Made by a program: the position numbers and the translations under genes. From assembly GCA_025345505.1 (NCBI GenBank), contig JANVCC010000018.1, positions 38,613,242 to 38,677,241 of the forward strand: DNA of 64,000 nt, read 5' to 3'. Source of the stretch: Todiramphus chloris collaris (taxonomy: Eukaryota; Chordata; Aves; Coraciiformes; Alcedinidae). Each line of letters opens with the position of its first letter. Positions within the stretch are counted from its first letter, which is position 1. This document shows, piece by piece, positions 50,201 to 62,200 of this stretch. The notes beneath the pieces were generated by a model. It saw nothing but the letters and a program-made list of their open reading frames with translations. It ran no database searches and was not told the origin of the DNA.

Positions 50201-53200
50201 ACCTCCAGGGGTGGTGACACAACCACTTCCCTGAGCAGCCTGTTCCAGTGCTTAAGAACCCTTTCTGTGAAAAAAAAATTTTCTTTGTGTCCAATTTAAA
50301 CCTTGCTGGCGCAATTTGAGGCCATTTCCTGTTGTCCTATCACTTGTTCCATGGGAGAACAGACCAACATTCACTTTGCTATAACCTCAGCCTCTTCTCT
50401 CTAGGCTAAACAACCCCAGTTCCTCATAAGACTTTCTCTAGACCCTTCACCAGATTCACTGTCCTTTGACATGCTCCAGCACCTTGATGTCTTTCTTGTA
50501 ATGAGGGGTCCAAAACTGAACACAGTTTTTGAGGCACAGACTCACCAGTGCCAAGTACAGAGGGATGATCACTTCTCTAGTCCTGCTGGCCACACTATTT
50601 CTGACACAGGCCAGGTTTTCTTGGACACCTGGGCACACAGCTGGATCATGTTCAGATGGCTGTCATACAACACCCCCAGGTCCTTTTCCACCAGGCAGCT
50701 TTCCAAGCACTCTTCCCCAAGCCTGTAGAGTTTCCTGGGGTTGTCACGACCTGTGTGTAGGATACGGGCATTTGGCCTTGTTGAACCTCATGCAATTGGC
50801 CTTGGTCCATTGATCCATCCCGTTCAGGTCCTTCTACAGAGCCTCCCTACCCTCAAGCAGATCACTACTCCTGCCCAAGCTGGTGTCACATGCAAACTTA
50901 CTGAATTTGCCCTCAATTCCCTCATCCATATCATTGATCAAGATACTAAACAAAACTGGCCCGGAGGTGATCTAATCTGCTTTTGACATCCTAATTTCAG
51001 AATCCAGACTTGTTCAGGTTTCATTATGCTGCTATATTTTTCTGGTTCCATCAGATCTCCGAGGGAGTAGAAGCCAGTCATGGGTGGAGTTACTTAGAGG
51101 TCTCATACTAGTCCATACCTTTATAAAAGATTTGGATGACAGGGCTGAAAGAACCCCACTTGTGTCAGTCATGTGAACGACAGCGAACTGGGAGATAATA
51201 TACATACACTAGAAGGAAGGGCCACCATTCAAAGAGACCTAGACAGACTGGAAGATTAGATCAGCATGGGCTGCATGAAGTTTAACAAAGATGGAAGAAT
51301 CCCATGCAGCAGTACAAGCTGGTGTCTGACTGGCTCTGGTGTACCTGCAGAAAAAAACCTGTGGATCCTGGTGGACAACAGATTGAATATGTACAATAAA
51401 AGCATCCTTGCAACAGTGAGGGCAAACCATATCCTGGCGCGCATCAACAAAAGTACAGGCAGCAGATCAAGGGATGTGATTATTCTACTTGACACTTTTT
51501 GGCCACAGGTGGGACATCGTGTCTGGTTTTGGTCCCTACAGTTCAAGACAAGACTAAAAAACTGAAGAGCATTCAGGATCCACCAAGGACAACAGCAAGA
51601 TGGCAGGGGGGTTGAAAAAGTTTAATATGAGAAAAAGTTAAAGGAATTGGATTTTTTCAGTCTAAGAGAAGTATGTATGTGGGGGCAGTTGTTACAGCCT
51701 TTTAGTACTTAAAAGGTAGGCAGAAAAGACAAATGTGTTCCCTTTACAAGGATGAAGTGCCAGGACAAGAGGATATGGGCACAAGGTGAATCCAGGGAAA
51801 GTCTCTCTGAATGTAACAAAAAAAGCCCAAAAAAACCCAACAACGAAAAACCCCTCCAAATAACAGAACAAAAAAAACCCCAAAGAAACCAAACTAAACC
51901 CAAAACAACCCTCACTGTGGGAAGAGTTACACAGTGTTTGCCCAGAAAAGTGGTGCTACCTTGCTTGAGGAACTGTTTAGTACTTACTTTGACAAGTCCT
52001 GGATAAACTAATCTAAGACCCTGCTTGCAATAGAAGTTGGATCAAGCAGTCAAAATCAAATGGAGAGCAAGACAACGAACAACATTAAGATTCTGGTTAA
52101 ATGGACAAAGTCCTGTAGCTTTCTGGTAATTTTACTTACACATTGGCTTTGTTGAAACCCTCAAATTGATTATTCAAGCTCTTCACTCTCATCTTAATCA
52201 ATTACGAGTTTTATCACCCGACAGATGGAAAACTGAGTCAACTGAGGGAAACCTGGGTCTTTGTCCCAGTGTATAACAACTTCTGGAGAACTGAGGGGAG
52301 ACTCACGCCAAGAAAGAACATTAATGACAGCCTCCCCAAGTCCCTTCCACGTCCATCTCAACACAAGGTCTTGCCTTGCACACCAGAAAATTCCCATCCT
52401 CTTTTGTCTGTCCAAAAATTATTTTGAAGCAGCTACTGTGTTTTACTGAGCAACAGCTACACTCTGAAATCTGGATTATTATTTTAATTTGACATATAAA
52501 TAACTTCTCTGTAAGCATTATTGTGTTTAAACTTCTAACCACTTCACCGTTCTCTCAGGCTAAAAACTTAACTGGGTGTTTAAAAGACTTCAAGAAGCTG
52601 CTATTTAAGTGGAATCTAAGCACTCCCTCTTACATTGCATCCAGAATTGCACCCATTTATGTTTTCCAGGCTTTTTTGTATCATGAATCCTCACTGATCT
52701 CCTAGGCTTAAGTGTTTTATTGAACAACTCAGCAACTGAGCCAGATTTCAAGATAATGCATTTATACCCAAACCTGATGACATATATGATAGCTGTGTGA
52801 TAAAATTACTCAGGTGCAATGTAAAACTGCTATTATGTACTTGCACTTACAACCTGGCACTACACTACCACTGAAGTGGAATTCTGATTTTTTTTTTTTT
52901 TCCATGTGATGAAAATCAACAACAGAAATGAATCAATTTTAAAAGGACTGCTAGTATCTAAACACATGCATTTTAAATGCACAGGCATACAGAGAACGTA
53001 AAAGTATATATTAGTAACACAGTCTAATTACAAGCTCTTCTTTCAAACATATAGAGAAACAAACCTCCAATGGCTGTGCATGATAATGATCTGTAGGATC
53101 CTTCAGTTCTGCAGCCTCTTTCATCAAACGTTTGACAGCTGAAAAACAGAAAGTGTAAGACGTGAAAATGAAAAAAAATACACATTTTAGACAAAACCAT

Positions 53201-56200
53201 TTCTTGAAGGTCGCCTTTCAGCAAACTAATCTTTTTTTCAGTACATCCCAGATTCTTCACTGCATTTAATAATCCAAGACACAACATGAATTACTCGCAC
53301 CAAATAAACCTGAAATGAGTTACAGAAAGACAAAGTCATGAAAAATATGTTGCATGGTCCCAGCTCCTCAACCCTGAGACTAAACTAGTTTTACCTTATT
53401 AACTGCACCAAAGATATGAGGAAAAGCAGGTGTCATTAATGGAGTTTCAGACTTGAAATGCAAGACGTACAAGAATAATAACCTCAATATTTTATCATAA
53501 AGAACACCATGTGCATCTTTAAACAGCTGCTGAAAGGCTTTATCCTGACAGCCCCTAACATGACTACTCCTTTATTATTCCAAAGGAGGTCACAATAAGA
53601 TTTGGAAAAAACCCAACACACCAGTGGTATGAAGACACAAAGTTTTTTACACTAGATTGGAAAGCGCGTGTGCACATCCAAAAAAATTTACCCAGGGTCT
53701 TTATAATTTATAATACTGGGGTACACACAGGTATTTTTCTACCTAAATTCAGGATGGTCATTAGTTACCCTCTCCAATCTTCTACTTCAGAAACACCAGC
53801 ATCATCTGTATTTTCTGCATCTCTTTTTTTCCTTCCCCTTTAGCAAGCTGTATTATATCACCTGTCTTGCCAGGTCCCCTCATGTGCATCACGCATTAAT
53901 GCCTAATAAGGAACTCAGCCAAAATGAAGAACAGACTAAACATAAGAACTGCAGACAAGAAATTCAAGGATGCCACCTCATTAATAAGGGTAGGTAGAAA
54001 GTTCTTACTCTCTCCCATGCACTGGGAAAAGTAAGGAAATACCAGTTACCTCTTTAAGCAGCTACATAAGCACAGGACCCCTTAATCCATCCTCCATATT
54101 CAGTTCAAACCTTGCACGTTCCTCCCACTCATGTAATTATCTAACTACAAAGAAGGTGAAACGCTGCCTTACAGTGTAAGCATAAAAATATGGGGAAAAT
54201 GAACCATAGTTCTTCAATTTACAAGTGTCACCGGCTGACTGTAGGCTGTGTAGCATGCTCAGATTCCAGGGCTTACTCACTCCCATGACGCTGTGAGGGA
54301 AGCTACTCTAACCCTCCTGCAGAGAAATTTTGATTTCCATCTACTCTGAAAAAGTTCTTTTCCTCCTTCGCACTTCTTGACAGCCAAACAACCGCTCAAA
54401 GTTTCTTACAACCCTAAAAGCAAACAGATTACTCAGAAAGTTGTCCCAATTCTGCTGCTGCCCGTGGGAGGTGTCAATGAAACACCCTGCAGAGCCCATG
54501 AGGTCACATTACAGGCAGCAGGGTCTGGGCTCTGCTGAACAACAGTTTGTCTCTTTCATCCGCATTAAGGTCTACCAGTTCATTAGCGAGTAATAAAGAA
54601 AACCAGCCTGGACCAGAAAAGGCTTCAGACCCAGCACTGCTTCACAGCCAACAAGCCTGGACACACGCCTTCAGAAAAAGAGTGACATGCACCTGGATGA
54701 GGGAATTCAGGAGAGAACACCCCATGAAGCAAAAGAGTAGAAAACTGAGAACACACACACAACGAAGCCTAACAAAGACAGAACATTCGTGAGCAAGGCA
54801 GACAACTCTGTTACTGGGATTTCCCAGATGAAGGTCCAAGACAGAAAAGAACTACAGTCCCCCTGGACCAGCATCACATGCAGTTACCCATGTTAACTGA
54901 GGGAAATCTAACTATTAAGCGAACAAATAAATCCTCAATACCATTCTACAAAAGTCTACCAACACTCAGAGAAAGGTTGGTACCCAGCTTAAAACTGAGC
55001 ACGAGACCTTTGGCAATGCACGCTGTCACTGGAAGTCTGGAGACACTGGAACGGTTTGCCCAGAGAAGTTGTGGATGTTCCATCCCTGGAAGTGTTGAGG
55101 GTTGGGATGGGTAGGGCTAGTCTAGTGGAAAACATCCCTGCTCATGGCCAGAGCACTGGAACAATCATCTTTAAAGGTCCCTCCTAACCCAAACCATACT
55201 GTGGTTCTTTCCACATTGCTGAAAAATACCAGCTGACAGGCTGCAAAGAACAAGTCGGGACTGAGAAAAGGTTCACTCAGAGAATGCGTGACTCAGTGAA
55301 GAAAGCATTAAATCGTTTCTTCTCTAAGCACAGCTGCAGTATTAGGAGCACACTCCCTCCTTCGGCTACTGAAAACCGGAACGGAAGAAACAAACCTAAT
55401 TCCCAAAGTCTGCCTGCAACAAGTACAGGACATTCTTAGCCAAACTTCATTACAAGGTTTTGATATAAAATATGGTATTTCAACCCACTTAAAAAAATCA
55501 CACTGAGTTATCCGACTACACGTTTGGCAATAGCAGTTCTGAAAAATGAGAACACTTTGGGTCCATTCAAAATAAAGATTGTGAACTGTCAATAAAAGTC
55601 AAAAATATCACTAATTCAGCCAAAATAAAATTCCAATCAAAACATTCTGTTCGTCGAAGACAGGTTTTAGAGACAAAATAATCAAGGCAACGACTGTCAG
55701 CGTGCAAAATAACCACATTTTCGCAGGTACACTCAGCAACAGTTCATCATAACGTCCACTGAAATGAAAAACGGAGGAAATGAAGTTTCTGGGCTATCTT
55801 CAGAGAGCGAAGGACAGTTCCTGCCCTGGCAAGAGGTGCACGAGCTCTCCGCTGCTCTGGGGAGGACAGAGCAGGCGCTACGGGACAGAGGCTCTGCCTT
55901 ACAGCTCTGCCCCTTGTATTACACCAAACTTAACAATTTTTTCTCAAAACCAAAATGCGGGTGTTAAAAAGCTGAGAATCAAATTTAAATCCACCAGCTT
56001 GCTTTAGGATTTAGCAGCAGTGGAATAACACAATGAACGAGCAAAATGAGTGTCATGTGAGCATGCACAATCCGTACATTTATTTCTGTCAAAAACTGTG
56101 TGCTGGTCAAACCCTACTTGTTAATGTTTACCTGAAGCTACCCTGAAACTCCTGTTCAATACAACTGTTTCTCTTGGATGTATCTTGAAGTTATATTCAA

Positions 56201-59200
56201 GTAACCCTGCTGTCATGCCCTACTGGACTAACTAGTTGGTAGTCTTCTGTATTTAATAAGAAAGGATTTTAGTTCATTTTTATATTATCAGTGAACGGAA
56301 CACGTAGCAATCAAATGAGCTGACTGAGGTTACATTAAAGTAAACATAACGCACAACATTGCAATAGGATTTATTTCAGCATAACAAAGTCGCCCACTGA
56401 AAGTTCAGGAAGTGGGATACAAGTTCCACCTCATTCCAACACTCAAAAAGCAAAAACCTGGGCGCTGTCCTGAATATCTGCCATAACTTGTCTACAGAAG
56501 GCCACGGTACCCTGATACAAGAGGTCACCAGGAGAAACAGACCTGGGCAAGGGGAGGGACAGAGGTGAGGTGGGTGATATAATCAAACCCGATTCAGGAA
56601 GCACAGGGAAGGTGAGGTCTCAGTTCAGCAAAGCTCAGCCCCCAGTACTTCAGCACGTGAGGAGACAGAATTTTGTACACACAAAGATGACTGCAGGATC
56701 ATCAGTGAAAAGAGCTCATATTTAAGTGATACGGCTTGTGCGTGACAGCATCTTACTCGGATGGATAGCAATCATCTCATTCTACCAATTTTCAGTTCTT
56801 CTGTTTGAAAAAGAAAGTACATAATAAACAAATAAAGGAACCTGAAACAGCTGGAATAAAACCAGAGATCTCCTAAGCATTCAAGTTGACTTATCTGATC
56901 TGGATAAAAAAGGAATCACACAATCTGACAGCTTTTACTGCTTCAGCAAATGCTTTCTACTCTTTTGTGCTGGTTTGTTATGCTTGGGGTTTTTTTTAAT
57001 GGCTGTTATCACTATTTTTTTCCTTCATTTTAAATAAGATTTAGAGATTTACTCAGGATAAATACAGAAACAGTAGTCATTTTTTCCCATGGCTCTGCTG
57101 ACCAAGATAGCAAAAGTAAGGATGCGGTTTACTCATTGAATCCACGTTTTCCAAAGAATTGGTAAAACTCTCAAAGTTTCTCTGAGATTAAGGGGTTTAT
57201 AACCACTGAGCCCACTTAAGCTATTAGCAAAATACAAGCCATCTTTGTTATGCATTTGTCTATTAATGATACTATCATCTATAATTAGAAAAAATATTAG
57301 ACAATAATATCAGAAAAATAAAAAAATAAACTGTACAATTAATCTGAGACGAGCATTAAGGCCCTTCAATTAGATGATGCATGTGTCATGGATGACATTT
57401 TGGGAAAGGCTTTGGTTTTTCTCCCCTCTGTTCAGCACCTGAGCACTGAGCCAAGAGTGCCTGACCCACAGCCACTGTAAGAGCCACGTGAGTGATCTCA
57501 GAGCTCACAGTGCACAGAGTCACCTGCTGAACCATCACCACCAGTCCTCATGGCAGCTCAAGGCACCTGGGAACCCGTTCACCCAAACTGCCTACATATG
57601 CATTCAAAAGAAAATCATGTTTACAAAAAGGAAGTTTAAATTTCACGTAAAGGAAAAAGTAACAGTGAAGCACAGTCAGTCAGCAGTTCAACTACAAAGA
57701 GACTGGATCGTGCAGTTAAAAAAAAAACCTGAGGATTCAATTTATGTATAATGTAAATAATGTAAATAATTTATTGTAAAACAACTGCATTCAATGAGCT
57801 TTGACATCTGAAGTTAAAAAATCACTTTAAGTGACAAGAGAGCAAAGAGCAAAGCAAAGACTCATAGCAGACTGGAGAGTTATGAAATATTTTTACTACA
57901 GCTCTTTGATATGGTATTTTTTAAAGCAGTGTTGTACTCTCTAGAAAACGGTTTATTAAATCTGAACATACAGAGACTAACAGGTTCAGAGTGATCTGCA
58001 CAATGTCAGTAACTGTGTCACCTACTCCATTGTGGATGTGATTTTCCTGGACAGCTTAGAGCCTGTAAAAGTGATATGTGATCATTAGTGAATTAAAACC
58101 AATAAAAGGGGTGAAAAGTGGCTTGAGAAAAAAGTACCCGGAAATATAAATTACAACCCTTTTGCAGAATAGTTTCAAATGGTATCTACTCTAGAAATAA
58201 ACTCACGTTACCATGCTTTCAAGTGAGCTCCAGGTTGCTAAAGCTCTTTTCTTCTACTTCCACATTCCTTGTGTTTATTCATTTTCCCACCACTTTTCTT
58301 AACCTTTCAAAGTTCACATCTGTCTTTAAGTAGATTTTTGAGTTCCTGTTTATGTATGTATATTTTGTTTATGTATATATATTGTATGCCATTTCACAAA
58401 ACTGTGACTATATTTTCATAAACATCTGCATAGCAGTTTATAGTCAATTTTGAATCAAGACCCCATTTAAAGAATCATGAGGACCGAGATACCTGGTCTT
58501 TCTTCATAAAAAAACCCCACATGTCCGAGTCTCATTGATCCACAACAAAATCCCTGGAAGACAGATGAAACTTCCAGTCGGGCAAGTCATTAAACCACTG
58601 ATTTGGAGAAAATTCTACGTATTTTATTTCTTTAAAGCTCTTTTCCAAAGCATTCCCTACTGCCTCTGTCTATGAGGGACAGTGGACTGCACAGCAACAG
58701 AAGCACACAGGAACAGGTGTACTTGCTACACACTGTGCAAAGATTTTCAGATTTTTCAGTCTTCTGGAGCTAGAAAGCCAGCAGTGGAAGCAACCCATAA
58801 CACTAAAAATCCTTCCCATACTGCCAGTGGCCACCTTTATCAAATCTACATCCTCCCGTGCTAAGACGAATGGGCAAAATGAAGAAGAAAGTTAAAACTT
58901 CAGTCTCAGGTGAACAACACAACCATTTTAAAGCTATCTTTATTGAAATCTACTATAATTTCAACATTATTCTAAACCTCAATCTGCAGAACACAACTTC
59001 TACATACCAGAGGAAATCACACTTCTCTGTCTAAATAAAAGCAAATGCAGACAGTGAAGTCACTTATCATTCACTGCTTCTGTGGTGTTCTCCACTAGTC
59101 AAGTTCCCATTTTATGTCAATCTTGTGTAACAAGATGAAAGAATTTTGTTCTTACAAAACCAAACTGTGCGACTGCAGAACTGTAACAACCGTCTGGGGC

Positions 59201-62200
59201 AGCCACATGTTGGAAATCTGCTTTTCTTTTAACATTTGAGTTGACACTTCCTTTGACTTCTGACACAAAACAAACGGAAACGCCATTTGCCGAGAGACGG
59301 GCCAGCTGCTTTCCATCTTCAGGGTCTCAGATATATCCTTTCCCAAGCCCCACAAGCCTCCTGAAATAGCTGCTTTCCATCTTCACAGACTCACATATAT
59401 CCTTTTGCAAGACCCACAGGTCTCCTGTACCTACAGAGAGTATTGACAACTGTAAAAAACCAACCAAACAAAAACCAAAAAACCAAAACTGAATACTTTT
59501 AATTAGTCCAATTCTCTGTTTCACTCTCAGAAACAACAGTTCTTTAGTCCTCATTTCCCTCAAGAGCAGCATGAAGTATCGTACTCTTCCTGTAGTTACA
59601 ATCCAAAACAACTGCTCAGTCAATACAAAGGAATATAAAACTTATCACGTGTAAGGTGCTTGTTGAACACACCAAGATCAAACACAGTCTTCAACCTGTA
59701 ATGAATTTTTCACATCCATTCAACTTCCTGTTTTTTCAAAACTGTGTTTTTTTCCATACATATAAGGTAGTAAGCAGCAAAATACTGTTTTCCAGTAACT
59801 TTTTTATTAGTAAAGAACCGACACAAGCTTGTTCACAAGGAACACTTCTTACTTGTAAGTACAAAGTGGAGAAGGAAGTATAATGTGTAGGAAAAGCAGT
59901 AAATGTATTGAAGATGACAGCTGAGTGGATCACGATCTCGGCACATTGTGTTCCCCGGGTGCCCAAGATCCAAAAGCACTGTCCCTGGGCAGCAAACGCA
60001 GGAGACGCATGCCATGCCTCCCTCCTCGTGCTCTCCCCAGTCCTCAAGTGTCCTCTCACCGGTCAAATTCTAGACGAGGAGGTCTGCTGAAAGCAAACAA
60101 AAAAACCCCACCCAAAACAAAATGAAAAGGCACTGTTTGTGGGCTCACTGTAAACAGCTACACATAATTCTACAAGTGTGTCTGCTAATTCCCGCTCAGA
60201 AGGCTGGTAGCATCCTACGTGAAAGAAGGAGATTGTCACTACCACAACAGTGACTACAAGATTTGGTGGCTGATCTTGCAGCAGGCAAGGTCACAGCCCT
60301 TGGAAAAAGCAAGCAAATAAACAAACAAACAAGTAAAGAGATTATTCCAACTAGCTGTCTTATAAATTTCAGAAAATAGGGATGTTCCTGAAGCATGAAG
60401 AGGATGAAGTCTGTGGTTTAGTCAGCTGAGCTTTAATATTGATGGGAGAGGTTTATCAGCCATATGGTAGCAGGCTGATATACATTGACTAATCCATTTT
60501 GAAATCCTAAGACAGAAAATAGCTTGCCCTTTTACAAGTGCCAAAAATAGACATAACAAATATGAACCAACAGCTTAAAAGGCTTTGCCTTATTGAAGCA
60601 ATACAAAGAAACATGAAGTGTGGCATTTCTTCCCTTCCAATATTAATGATCTTCTGGGGAAGAAATAAAACCCCACATTCATAAATGGTGCAAGGAGACA
60701 GCTTGAGGTGAATGCCCCCATACCTCCTTGACCTTACAGAGGGTAACTGAGAAGAGGCAGCACCACCCTTGTCAAGCCCAGACCTGCAGCAGCCACGATG
60801 TATATCTATGGTAAACCAAGAGCTGCCAGAGCACCAGCTGCACTGCCTCTCATCGACAGACACGCAGCGTGCAGGGGAACAGCTTGTTTCACGCTGTGAA
60901 GAGTTACTGTCTTCGATACGTTTGGATGACATAACATTAGCTGGAGAAACTGGGATAAGGAAGAAGACAAATATATTGACCAGGAACAATTAGCAGCAGG
61001 ACAAAGATGTATAGCAATATTGCTCTTCATGTGGTCTGTTTGAAAGAGCACAAAGAAGAGGCACTACAGAGCCTAACTGATCCTCACTCATCAATCTGCT
61101 CTAGCACACCTACTCACACAAGAGGGATCTGTGAACCCTTGTGTAACTGTAGAGAGCAGATGAAGTTCTGTTACAACTGGAACATCAATAGGAACATCAA
61201 TAAAAGCACAGGTTTCTTTTAACAAAATTTTCCTATTAAAAATGCATTTTCTACAATATTTCAGACAAAGGCTACTAAAATCATGAAAGTAACTTCTACT
61301 AAAATTCTACGTAGTATTTGTTCTCTTTAATACTGAGCAGACAGCAGTCACCATCTGCAACCAGTGTTTGCTCAAGTCCAAAAGCAGATTTCAACAGGAG
61401 TAGCCTCTCATGCAGGTATTTTTTTCACTCTGTCTCAAGATAGCACATTCCAAATCCCTAAAGCTGATCCGGACCTAAAAGTTAGCAGCTTGATTCTTCC
61501 TCTCTTCAAGTCAGAGCAACAAGAACAACGCACACAAGGACAGCTACCAGTTCTAAAGCCTTAGCGGGCTCAGTTATCAAAATAATTCCTTCCATCTGCA
61601 GATGACAACCATTTGAAATAGGAAATACAGTGGATTTGGTTTTATGTATTTCACTGCATTTACATTAATTAAAACTACCTTAATATTAGAAGAATTCTGT
61701 ATTTCCATCTTAAGCCTTCAGTTGAAAGGCAAGTGTAAGACAGCATCATTAAACTACACACATAACCACAAGGAGACAGGAATTCTTAAAACATACACAA
61801 ACATTAAAAAGCTGCATACACTCATCCACCTGGTTATCAGGAAAAGTGCTAGACTAAAAGCAATGGCTATACATAATTACAGTCAACTCATTTTAATAGA
61901 CAACAGCTGCTGAAGAAACGATATTTCTGGTAAACCTTTTTTTTTGGTATTTCTTTTTGACAATTTTCTCTAATGAAAGATTTCACACATTGTCTATTGA
62001 AATGAGTGGTTTAAATCATATCATAGGAGAGCTAAAAAAAATACTTAAATTGTTTATAGACTTTCAATATCTGTATGGAAAGAAATAATTTAATCCATTA
62101 ATATGCTATAGAGCATGTTTATTTTGGGGAAGCAATACCGACCCACTGTACGAATCATTCATCTTTGCCAGGTAAAGTTCATTTTGCTATGGAACGGCAG

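Larger units (their letters stand above)
49916..53064 (-). other. UBE2J1: UBE2J1 intron 2
   Basis: A 3.1-kb intron dominated by two CR1 copies in opposite orientation (50078-50985 minus, 51060-52050 plus), with an A-rich tract inside the second. From 52050 to 53064 there is unique AT-rich sequence with a T-rich tract near 52890. Confidence 0.82.

Noticed and set aside
60507..60989. 160-codon minus-strand open frame in UBE2J1 intron 1
   Set aside because: No recognisable family and mixed composition. The hydrophobic ends come from T-rich sequence, not from a clear membrane protein pattern.
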